Below, in pieces: positions 1 through 7,900 of a stretch of DNA of 16,393 bases. A program made the position numbers and the translations under genes. Within the stretch, counting starts at the first letter, position 1. Each line of letters opens with the position of its first letter. The notes under the pieces are model-generated. The model ran no database searches, was not told where the DNA came from, and saw only the letters and a program-made list of their open reading frames with translations. Source of the stretch: Bacteroidota bacterium (GTDB lineage Bacteria > Bacteroidota > Bacteroidia > UKL13-3); contig CANFSD010000018.1 in the NCBI GenBank assembly GCA_947449515.1, positions 1 through 16,393 on the forward strand, in the 5' to 3' direction.

Positions 1-143
1 ACTAATTCATCATGGTTGGTTACAGGTAAATGTTGAATTTTGTGCGTTGCAAAAAAATGCATCACCTCACTTAATTTATTGTGCATACCTGCAACAATAA
101 CTTTTGGGGTCATAAATGCGGCAACGGTTAATTCACTTGTCAT
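1..143 (-). CDS. CBS-domain protein, N-terminal part (cut by window edge)
   Basis: Reading leftward from an ATG at 143 gives 47 codons that stay open to the window edge. The protein starts MTSELTVAAFMTPKVIVAG, and the next stretch includes LSEVMHFFATHKIQHLPV. This is the usual opening of a CBS domain: an MTP motif, a helix ending in F..H.I.HLPV, then the next strand. CBS domains normally come in pairs that bind adenine nucleotides and regulate an attached or partner protein. Only the first half of one domain is visible, so any further domain (channel, nuclease, IMP dehydrogenase-like or stand-alone) cannot be judged. A good Shine-Dalgarno sequence, AAAGGA, lies 7 bases before the ATG (plus-strand positions 151-156), which is unusual in this window and supports the start. 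A promoter-like TACTTTTG lies further upstream. Confidence 0.8.
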   Translation of the reverse strand, partial: MTSELTVAAFMTPKVIVAGMHNKLSEVMHFFATHKIQHLPVTNHDEL

Positions 144-175
144 TTTGCTGTCCTTTCATTGCCATAACGGCACAA

Positions 176-183
176 CAAAAGTA
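176..183 (-). promoter_or_regulatory. Candidate -7 element for the CBS-domain gene
   Basis: Read on the minus strand this is TACTTTTG, an exact match to the Bacteroidota -7 consensus TAnnTTTG. It lies 32 bases before the ATG at 143, which would give a leader of about 25 bases. I see no TTTG at the expected -33 distance, so only half of the promoter pattern is supported. Confidence 0.4.
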
Positions 184-261
184 TTTCAACTAGCAAGTGA
201 ATCCTTTGACCTTAATCACAAAACAAAATGATTAATGTCAGCAAAAATAGGGTGTTTAAAG

Positions 262-1416
262 TCAGACGCGCATTAGGCGTTCTGCAGCTTTCTCTAGGGT
301 TTCATTGTTTTTAGCAAAACAAAAACGCAATACATTGTTATCGTTTTTTTTGTGGTAAAAAACGGAGGTTGGTATACTGGCAACTTTGTGCTCCTTGGTT
401 AAACGCACGGCAAAGTCAAGGTCGCGCTCTTGCGTAATCTTCGCATAGTTGAGCATTTGAAAATATGAACCCTTGCACGGCAATAGCTTAAAGTTTGACC
501 CCTTAATGAGCTTTTGAAAATAATTCCTTTTGTCTTCATAAAATTGATTTAGTTGAAGGTAGGCATCTGCATCATCAATAAAATCTGCAAGTGCATACTG
601 AATGGGTGTATTGGCACTAAAGGCCATAAATTGGTGAACTTTTCTGAATTCTCTGGTTAAATTTTCTGGCGCTAAAACGTATCCCATTTTCCAGCCAGTA
701 GTATGGTAGGTTTTGCCAAAAGAAGAAATAATAATGCTTCTCTCTGCCAATTTCGGAAACCTTGCTACACTTTGGTGTTCATTGTGGTCAAAAATAATGT
801 GCTCATAAACCTCATCACTTAAAACAACCACATCTGTATTATCCAATATCTTCTGCAATTGCAGCATATCTTTATCGTTCAAAATGGTACCAGTAGGATT
901 ATGAGGCGTATTGATCATAATCATCCTGGTTTTGAAGTTGATTAATTTCTTAACCTCGTTCCAATCAATTGAATAATCAGGGTATTTCATTTCATAAAAC
1001 ACCGCTCTCCCACCATTTAATTGAATTGCAGGAACGTAACTATCGTAGCAAGGTTCAATAACTACTACCTCATCACCTTCACGAACTACAGCACTAACTG
1101 CCGCGTAAATAGCATGTGTACCACCGGGTACTATGGTTATTTCTGTATCTGGATTGTATTGAGCACCGTACAAAGCTTCCGTTTTGGCAGCAATTTTTTC
1201 GCGCAAGGAAATAATTCCTGGCATTGGCGCATATTGGTTAAAACCCTTTTCCATGTAATGGTTAACCAATTCAATCAATTTAGGAGAACAAGAGAAATCA
1301 GGAAAACCTTGCGCTAAATTTATTGCTTGGTTTTCGTTGGCATGGGCGGTCATCACCGAAAAAATGGTGGTTCCAACATGTGGCAATTTACTCTTAACAG
1401 CTCCTGAAAAATTCAT
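262..1416 (-). CDS. PLP-dependent aminotransferase, methionine aminotransferase (YbdL)-like
   Basis: This 384-residue fold-type I aminotransferase (class I/II) matches the usual family length. Visible motifs are QGFPDF near residue 37, NTPHNPTG at 169-176, SDEVYEH from 200, the Schiff-base lysine K235 in SSFGKTYHTTGWKMGY, and R364 in LRFCFAK, the expected carboxylate-binding arginine. The GFPDF and SFGKTYHxTGWK signatures match the branch containing E. coli YbdL (methionine:2-oxo acid aminotransferase) and kynurenine aminotransferases. The likely reaction is cytoplasmic transamination of methionine or aromatic amino acids with a 2-oxo acid, for example the last step of methionine salvage; the exact substrate is inferred. 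The ATG at 1416 is preceded by a promoter-like pair. The gene runs toward the CBS gene with about 118 bases between them, and diverges from the kinase-like gene at 1621. Confidence 0.88.
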   Translation of the reverse strand: MNFSGAVKSKLPHVGTTIFSVMTAHANENQAINLAQGFPDFSCSPKLIELVNHYMEKGFNQYAPMPGIISLREKIAAKTEALYGAQYNPDTEITIVPGGTHAIYAAVSAVVREGDEVVVIEPCYDSYVPAIQLNGGRAVFYEMKYPDYSIDWNEVKKLINFKTRMIMINTPHNPTGTILNDKDMLQLQKILDNTDVVVLSDEVYEHIIFDHNEHQSVARFPKLAERSIIISSFGKTYHTTGWKMGYVLAPENLTREFRKVHQFMAFSANTPIQYALADFIDDADAYLQLNQFYEDKRNYFQKLIKGSNFKLLPCKGSYFQMLNYAKITQERDLDFAVRLTKEHKVASIPTSVFYHKKNDNNVLRFCFAKNNETLEKAAERLMRV

Positions 1417-1438
1417 TCGTCTAAAATCGATTGTTGTC

Positions 1439-1470
1439 CAATAATACGCCTTGAAAGCTATAATCCCAAA
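1439..1470 (-). promoter_or_regulatory. Candidate promoter of the aminotransferase gene
   Basis: On the minus strand, TTTG (1470-1467) is followed after 20 bases by TATTATTG (1446-1439). This is one mismatch from TTTG-N19-21-TAnnTTTG. The -7 element ends 22 bases before the ATG at 1416, a normal leader length. Three AAGCGT copies (plus strand) lie at and just upstream of the -33 element. Confidence 0.45.
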
Positions 1471-1496
1471 GCGTTTTTATAAGCGTTTGAAAGCGT
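1469..1496. repeat. Three short direct repeats (AAGCGT) in a divergent promoter region
   Basis: AAGCGT occurs at 1469-1474, 1481-1486 and 1491-1496, starting 12 and 10 bases apart, which is about one helical turn. A second direct repeat, TTGAAAGC, occurs at 1451-1458 and 1487-1494. They lie in the 204-base space between two divergent genes. The spacing suits a regulator site, but units this short can arise by chance. Confidence 0.3.
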
Positions 1497-1567
1497 GTTT
1501 TTTATATCACAAACATATTAAACCTTTCACTAACTTATCTTCCCAATAACGGAATTTAAAAGTAATT

Positions 1568-1599
1568 GTTGCATTATTCCAATGTTTTTAATAATCTCG
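1568..1599 (+). promoter_or_regulatory. Weak candidate promoter of the kinase-like gene
   Basis: GTTG (1568-1571), a 20-base spacer and TAATCTCG (1592-1599) resemble the Bacteroidota pattern, with one mismatch in the -33 and two in the -7 element. Its position, 21 bases before the ATG at 1621, is suitable, but the match is poor. Confidence 0.2.
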
Positions 1600-1620
1600 T
1601 AAGTATAAGAAAACAAGAAT

Positions 1621-2487
1621 ATGTACCTCATTGCAGACAGTGGTTCAACCAAAACAGATTGGTGCTTAACAGACAAAAATGGCACAACTAACAAGATATT
1701 TCATACCATAGGGTTTAATCCATATTTTATAGATACGGAGGCAATTTATTATTCTTTATCTGAGAATTTACTCAAAGATTTAGATGCCAATATTGTTACT
1801 GAAGTATATTTTTATGGTGCGGGTTGTTCAACGCCAGAGAAGAAAGATATAGTAAGAAAAGCATTGGTAAGAAGTTTTCCTAAAGCAGCTGTAATTGCTG
1901 TAGATCATGATTTATTGGCTACTGCGCGTGCCTTGTTAGGCAAGGAAAAAGGTTTTGCTGCTATTTTAGGTACAGGTTGTAATACTTGTTTGTATGATGG
2001 CATTGATGTTTCTATGAACATAGATTCATTAGGCTATTTATTAGGAGATGAAGGAAGTGGAAGTTATATAGGTAAGAAAATTGTGCGTGATTTTATGCGT
2101 GGCAGGCTTGAAGCACCATTGCAAGCTCGTTTCAAAGAGCGTTTTCAAATACAAGACAATGAACAGATTTTCTCTACTCTCTATACAACACAATTCCCTA
2201 ACCGTTATTTAGCGAGCTTTTGTAAGTTTGCAGATGAGTTTGTTACCCATCCTTATATCAGAAATAAAGTAAGAGATTCTTTCAGAGATTTCTTCAAAAA
2301 CTTGGTGAGTAAATATCCCGATTACAAAGACTACTCCTTCAATTGCGTTGGTTCGGTAGGATTTGTGTTTAAAGATATTTTGGAAGAAGTTGCCTTAAGT
2401 TACGATATGCACATGGGTCGTGTAATCAAATCGCCATTAGAAGATTTGGTACGTTTCCATTTAGAGGAAGCTAAAGCTACTTCTTAA
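1621..2487 (+). CDS. BadF/BadG/BcrA/BcrD-type ATPase, N-acetylglucosamine kinase-like
   Basis: This 288-residue protein has the ASKHA (sugar kinase/actin-like) fold. Phosphate-1 is DSGSTKTDW at 6-14, D95-H-D97 supplies the likely catalytic aspartate region, phosphate-2 is GTGCN at 117-121, GDEGSGSYIGK starts at 142, and an adenosine-loop-like CVGSVGFVF lies at 242-250. Length and motifs fit the Bacteroidota N-acetylglucosamine kinase-like proteins of the BadF/BcrA family. The likely role is cytoplasmic phosphorylation of an amino sugar from cell-wall recycling or glycan uptake; the substrate is inferred. Cys120 sits where many relatives have Ser in GTGSN, and this probably does not abolish activity. 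There is no radical-enzyme gene nearby, so an activator-of-dehydratase role is unlikely. The gene ends 11 bases inside the convergent DUF2079 gene. Confidence 0.85.
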   Translation: MYLIADSGSTKTDWCLTDKNGTTNKIFHTIGFNPYFIDTEAIYYSLSENLLKDLDANIVTEVYFYGAGCSTPEKKDIVRKALVRSFPKAAVIAVDHDLLATARALLGKEKGFAAILGTGCNTCLYDGIDVSMNIDSLGYLLGDEGSGSYIGKKIVRDFMRGRLEAPLQARFKERFQIQDNEQIFSTLYTTQFPNRYLASFCKFADEFVTHPYIRNKVRDSFRDFFKNLVSKYPDYKDYSFNCVGSVGFVFKDILEEVALSYDMHMGRVIKSPLEDLVRFHLEEAKATS

Positions 2488-3961
2488 AAATCCTAAGCGG
2501 TAAATAAGTACTGTCTTCCTTCCATTCTTTGCCAAGACGCATAGTGTCTAGTAAAGTCCTGGCTTCCGTTTCACTTAATGGATAACAATTCATACCTGGT
2601 TCTAAAACTAGCAGGTAATTGGCATCTCTTAATATAGGGAAATGATAGGCTTTATCGCGCGTTGCCAAATGGGGCAATAAATTTGCCTGCGCGCAAATGG
2701 CGGCATCTTCAGGAATAGTTTTTAGGCCTTGTTTAACCTTATCTAGGTCAAATGAAGCCTGATAATGTGCTTTTAAAAACAAGTTTTCATTTACTGGTTT
2801 CGACTCACAATATTTATGTTCCATTTTTCTTAGGGTAATCATCACCGTTGATACACCTAAAAATAAAAGCAAGTAAAATTGGAATCGAATGGCCTTTATA
2901 TCTCTTATCCAAAAAAGTATTGCCAACGAAATTATTGGCGCCAATTCTATTTGGTAATGGTAACTCAAGCCCCAAAAGCCCAATTCTTTGTTCCATAATT
3001 TTTGAATAAAAATGGGTAATGCCATCCATAAAAATGCGGGCTTACGAATCAATGCAATACCACCAGAAATAAAAAGAACTTTCAAGAATTCCATTTTTAC
3101 TTTTTCATCAGGATCTGGCTGAATATGACTTTCAAAAAACATTCTAAACATTTTTACAGGATGCGTAAAAATATAGCTTATAATTTCTTGTAGGTTCGAA
3201 CCTAAATGAGAATAACGACCAATTTGATCGAAGGTACCCGTGTTATTTAAGGAAGGAATGATAATGAAACTGGAAACCATAAACCACAGCAGAGCGACCA
3301 AAAAGAAACCTATTGGTAACAAATAACTTTTAAAGGATGGCCTTGGTTTTAATGTAAGAAATGCCAAACTAATAAATCCTAAAAGGATGGCCATGTTTTC
3401 TTTTGAAATAAGTACTGCAAAAAAACACAGTGCCGTTAATTTCCAATTACCTTTCAAGAAAAAATAAAACAACCAAGGCAAAAAACAGGCTCCTACCACA
3501 TTGTCGTGGTAATCAAATGAAATAGCGCCATAAATGGCAAAACTTGCATAAAATTGTATGAGTACCAAACAAAGCAACCAAGCTGAAATATTAAAATACT
3601 TGCCAAGTTTTACCAAGCCAAACCCTGCAAAAACTAGGGCTAAATTTTGAAAAATAAGTAAAGTATAAGAGCCAAAAATCCAGTAAAATGGTGACAATAA
3701 TGGCACCCAAAAACTCAAATGACAACTTAAATAAGGCGCAGACTCATAGCTGAGCAACATACTTGTAATGGCAGGTTTAAAATGCGCAAATTGATAGAGC
3801 GCCTGATTAGACAAGCCATAATCTAAAGCAGCAGAACGAAAGAAATAATGGTTTAAAAATGAAATTGCACTAAAGACCAAAAAGAAAAACAAGTGAATTC
3901 CATATTGAAAATAGGTGGCATTCCAGCCTGCAATTTTATTTTTATAGCTGTTCAAATTCAT
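2477..3961 (-). CDS. DUF2079 family polytopic membrane protein
   Basis: The preferred start is the ATG at 3961, giving 494 residues (MNLNSYKNK...). An upstream in-frame start at 4069 would overlap the preceding gene by about 100 bases and adds a non-hydrophobic leader. There are many hydrophobic segments, consistent with roughly ten membrane helices. Features typical of DUF2079 are DYGLSNQ at 47-53, HLSFWVPLLSPFYWIFG at 81-97, FDYHD at 149-153 and SKEN at 186-189. DUF2079 proteins are regarded as relatives of membrane glycosyltransferases of the GT-C type that use lipid-linked sugar donors, but the substrate is unknown. The soluble C-terminal tail (about residues 405-494) may face the periplasm. 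The start lies 5 bases after the oxygenase stop, so this is the last gene of the tamB cluster. Confidence 0.8.
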   Translation of the reverse strand: MNLNSYKNKIAGWNATYFQYGIHLFFFLVFSAISFLNHYFFRSAALDYGLSNQALYQFAHFKPAITSMLLSYESAPYLSCHLSFWVPLLSPFYWIFGSYTLLIFQNLALVFAGFGLVKLGKYFNISAWLLCLVLIQFYASFAIYGAISFDYHDNVVGACFLPWLFYFFLKGNWKLTALCFFAVLISKENMAILLGFISLAFLTLKPRPSFKSYLLPIGFFLVALLWFMVSSFIIIPSLNNTGTFDQIGRYSHLGSNLQEIISYIFTHPVKMFRMFFESHIQPDPDEKVKMEFLKVLFISGGIALIRKPAFLWMALPIFIQKLWNKELGFWGLSYHYQIELAPIISLAILFWIRDIKAIRFQFYLLLFLGVSTVMITLRKMEHKYCESKPVNENLFLKAHYQASFDLDKVKQGLKTIPEDAAICAQANLLPHLATRDKAYHFPILRDANYLLVLEPGMNCYPLSETEARTLLDTMRLGKEWKEDSTYLPLRIFKK

Positions 3962-3966
3962 TGGCT

Positions 3967-4905
3967 CTATTTCAATCCTATTTCTTGTAAACGCTCTATA
4001 AGGTAATCGCCGGCAGATATAGGTGCATAAGCTATTGGGTTGTTTTCTGAAACACAACCTGGAAGACAATCTAAACGCATTTCACTTCTTGGATGTAAGA
4101 AAAAAGGAATTGAATACCGGGAGGTATTCCATTTTTCTCGTGGCGGATTTACCACACGATGCGTTGTGCTTTTTAATACATTGTTGGTTAAGCGCTGTAA
4201 CATATCTCCAACGTTTACCACTAATTGATCGGGTAATGCAGTAATTCCAACCCATTCATTCTGTTTGGTAAGTACTTCTAAACCTTCGGCACTAGCCCCC
4301 ATTAATAAAGTTATTAAATTAATATCTTCATGCTCGGCAGCCCTCACTGCACTTTGAGGTTCAGAGGTTATAGGAGGATAATGAATTGGGCGTAAAATAC
4401 TGTTGCCATTCAAAATATTGGCATCAAAATAGTGCTCATCAATATTTAAAAATAAAGCAATTGCACGTAGCATGTATTTGCCTGTTTCTTCTAATTGTTG
4501 GTAGGCCTTTAAACCATTTTCGTTGAAAGCAGGCAATTGTTGAACAAAAACATTTTCTGGATATTCGTTCTTTATAGGATCCTCTCCTACTACTTGTTGT
4601 CCAAAATGCCAAAACTCTTTCAAATCTCCTTCGTTTTTACCCTTGGCATGTTCTCTGCCAAAGCTTGTATAACCGCGTTGTCCAGCTAATCCTGGTATTT
4701 CATAAGCTTTCTTCTCCTCGTCGCTCAATCCAAAAAAAGACTGACATTGCCAATAGAGAGCCTGACTCACATCATCTTCTAACAAATGACCTTTAACGGA
4801 AACAAATCCAATTTCTGAATAGGCTTTCCCAAGGGCTTGAACAAAATTGTTCTTTTTAATTGGATCGCCGCTTAAAAAGTCTCTTAAATCTACTGAAGGG
4901 ATCAT
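3967..4905 (-). CDS. Fe(II)/2-oxoglutarate-dependent oxygenase, isopenicillin N synthase-like
   Basis: This 312-residue protein has the N-terminal DIOX_N region (IPSVDLRDF, then GFVSVKGH at 33-40) and the C-terminal double-stranded beta-helix of the isopenicillin N synthase/plant dioxygenase-like family. The iron triad is complete: H192 and D194 in AEHEDINLITLL, and H249 in STTHRVVNP. R263 in RYSIPFF is the expected 2-oxoglutarate carboxylate ligand in the RxS motif, so a 2-oxoglutarate-using enzyme is more likely than an IPNS-type oxidase. It is cytoplasmic and should hydroxylate or desaturate a small molecule that cannot be named from sequence. It starts 15 bases after the tamB stop and ends 5 bases before the DUF2079 gene, so it is probably co-transcribed with both. 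No nonribosomal peptide genes are near. Confidence 0.87.
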   Translation of the reverse strand: MIPSVDLRDFLSGDPIKKNNFVQALGKAYSEIGFVSVKGHLLEDDVSQALYWQCQSFFGLSDEEKKAYEIPGLAGQRGYTSFGREHAKGKNEGDLKEFWHFGQQVVGEDPIKNEYPENVFVQQLPAFNENGLKAYQQLEETGKYMLRAIALFLNIDEHYFDANILNGNSILRPIHYPPITSEPQSAVRAAEHEDINLITLLMGASAEGLEVLTKQNEWVGITALPDQLVVNVGDMLQRLTNNVLKSTTHRVVNPPREKWNTSRYSIPFFLHPRSEMRLDCLPGCVSENNPIAYAPISAGDYLIERLQEIGLK

Positions 4906-4920
4906 ATATTTTCTTTACAA

Positions 4921-7900
4921 TTAATAATTGGTAATACTTGATTTATTAAATAAATCTGAGAAGGAATTAAACTCTTTTCTATAGAACAAACCCGTTCCGG
5001 AGGTGGTAATATTTCTATTATACAAAGCATCAAAGCCTGTTTTATTGAAGAATTTCACTTTTGTGGTACTGTTCTTCTTTAGGCTATATATAACCGCCAC
5101 ATTGGTTTGTGTTTGGTCTATTGCATAACTGGTTTGCACCTCTAACCTATTATCCATAAAACGTTTTGAAGCAGAAAGTAAAACGGTTCTACTTTTTGTA
5201 GGATCAGAGGCATTTAACAAATCTACACTTACATCAAAATTAGGAATGGCCTTACCAATTAATCCAGCAGCTTGCTTGCTCAAGAGATCAGATACCGTTT
5301 GGTTTCCTATGGTATTGGTGGCAGTATTATTTGAATTTGAAATAGGCACAAATCCTCCAGATATTAATAAAAATAACATTTGTTGGTTCATCATTTCAGG
5401 ATCTCTCCTAAAATTACTTACCACAGAATTTAGCTCTGCAGCAGCGGTACCCGTTACATTATTTGAGAGGTCTGGAAAATTTAAATCAAAGGCAAATTCT
5501 GGCTTTTCTACTATTCCCTTAATATTGATTATACATTCAACTGGCACACGTACATTTGGATCGGGATAAGCCACCATATTAACAATTGGACTAATGGTGG
5601 TTTTTAATTTATATATACCTGAGATACTCATTTTGCCACCCAATGGATCACCTGTCCAACTAATTTTAGAACCAGCTTTCAAATCAAATTTCTTGGCCAC
5701 CACATTTAGGGCACTGAATCGGTATTCGCCTTCTGTTAATTCATAATCGCCATACATGAAAAAGTTTCCATCAGGCAAATATTCCATGCGCAATTTTGAA
5801 AATCCTTTCGCCTTGATTCTGTCATCAGATTTGGCGTCAAATACTACCTGAACTTCGGCATTGGGTCGAACATTTAAATTAAGATAAACACCTATACCAA
5901 AATTGCTGCCCAAACCTTTTCCAGAATAGGTTTGAAGGGTATCATAATTTACAAAATGAATATATGATTCGCCCGTTTCTGAACTTGCACCAAATGGATT
6001 AATAACAACCTTGGTGCCTTTTTCAGAACTTGCGTTAACATACATGGCTATATCGTTACTTGTTCCTTTTATGGTAAACGAACCACTTGCAAATGCGGAA
6101 CCAAAAAACAAATCATTGTCTTTAGATTGCGTGTTAAGCACTTGAAATGATTTAAAATCATCAATTTGAATGGTGTATTTTAAGTCGCTAAACCCTTTAT
6201 GACTCATTTGACCGCTAACTTTTGCCGTTTGGTTAAAGGCATCATTCATTAGAAATGGAACTATTTTAATTTGATCGCCATCAAAATTGAGCAAGGCCTC
6301 TTTTACAGCATATTTAGTTTGTAGGTAATCTACTTTAAAGTTCACCTCACTAATTTTTAACTGCCCATTTAAAACCAAATCATCCAGAGGTCCTCTTAAT
6401 TGGGCATTTAAACTGGCTTCTCCAGTATAAAGTTTAACATAATCTTTCACAAAAGCTTGAAAGGCGTTAATTTGAGATTTATTAAAATCAATATTCAAAT
6501 TGAGGTATTTTTTAGCAATGTCATAATCGCCAGAACCTTTTAAATTATTGAGTTTTCCCTTCACAGAATTGAAATCAATTAATAAATCCTCCTCCTTTTC
6601 TCTGTAACCAATCTTAAGTGCAAAATCTCCCAATGTATCATTGTCGAGAGAAAGATTAGCTGCATTAATATTTGCAATTACTACATCTCTATTACCTACA
6701 TTTTCATAAACCAAATAGCCATTTGCCTGGCCACCCAAATTCACATCTACACCTTTTACAAATTGGTTTATGGTGTTTAAATCGAGTTGTTCAATTTTTG
6801 CACTTATGTTTTTATTACGACCAACAAATGGGTAATAACCATCCAAAGTTATTTGCTGCTTGCCATTTTCTAAATGAAAGCCCTTAAATACAATTTTTTC
6901 ATCATTAAGCTGAACCGATTTTCCTTCATCAATATTCCATTTCGACAAACCAGATTGAACCCAAGAATTCTGGTAATTAAGCCAGAAGGAATTATTTTCA
7001 AATAAAATATCGTGTGCAAACATGCCATGAACTATACTCAAACTATCTAAAATCTGGTATTGTAAACTCCATTTATCAACCTGGGCATCTGCTTTCAACG
7101 CAAAATCACCTATAATCAAAGTATCAAGTTTACCAATACTTTTAAAGCCAAATAAAAGACTGGCTTTTTCACTTTCAGATTCCTCTAATTTAAAAGTGGT
7201 TTGCGCCAAATGCCATCCATCATAGTTAACATTTCCTATATACCCTGCTACATTATACGATTCATTTTTACTATTTACACTTGCTTCAATATTTACATTG
7301 GTAGCATTCAAACCAGGAAAAAACAATGGTGAAATAATAGCAGTAGACAAAACTGTTAAATCTAAATCAAATTGTTGCAAATGGTTTTTAACATGGGTTG
7401 GCTTAAAGTAGCTTTTACCAAGGTTTAATGACCAATATTTTAATTCACCATACAAATTAGCAAGGTCAATTTGACCTTTCAATTTACCTCTTATAAAGTC
7501 ACCATTAATTTCAATTGACTCTTCCTCATCATTTTCAGACTCCAATTTCAATTGATTAATACGGTAAGAAAAACCGGCTTTTTCGTAATGAAAATCCGAA
7601 ATTTCCATTGTACCATAATGGTCATTCAAATCTTTAAAATAATAATCTGCATTAAAGTCGGTTCCAAGTTCAATTTTATCATCATGCAAATGGAGTGCAT
7701 TTAAATTTGCATTTTCGACTTGCCCATTTAAAACTATATGACTAAAAGCCTTAGACAAATCAACCCTTACGGCAGAATTCATTTCTAAATTAGAATCAGC
7801 AATGGCCAAATCTAATTTCAAATCCATTTTATTAATTTGTCCTTTTAAATCGAGGTTATGGTAATTGTAATTTTGGTAGCCTAATTGATTAACTTTTACT

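Noticed and set aside
40..231. Plus-strand open frame of 63 codons at the left end
   Set aside because: It is antisense to the CBS-domain gene, which has a clear family match, a ribosome binding site and a -7 element.
3962..4069. 36-residue N-terminal extension of the DUF2079 protein
   Set aside because: It overlaps the end of the oxygenase gene in another frame. The ATG at 3961 sits 5 bases after that gene's stop.
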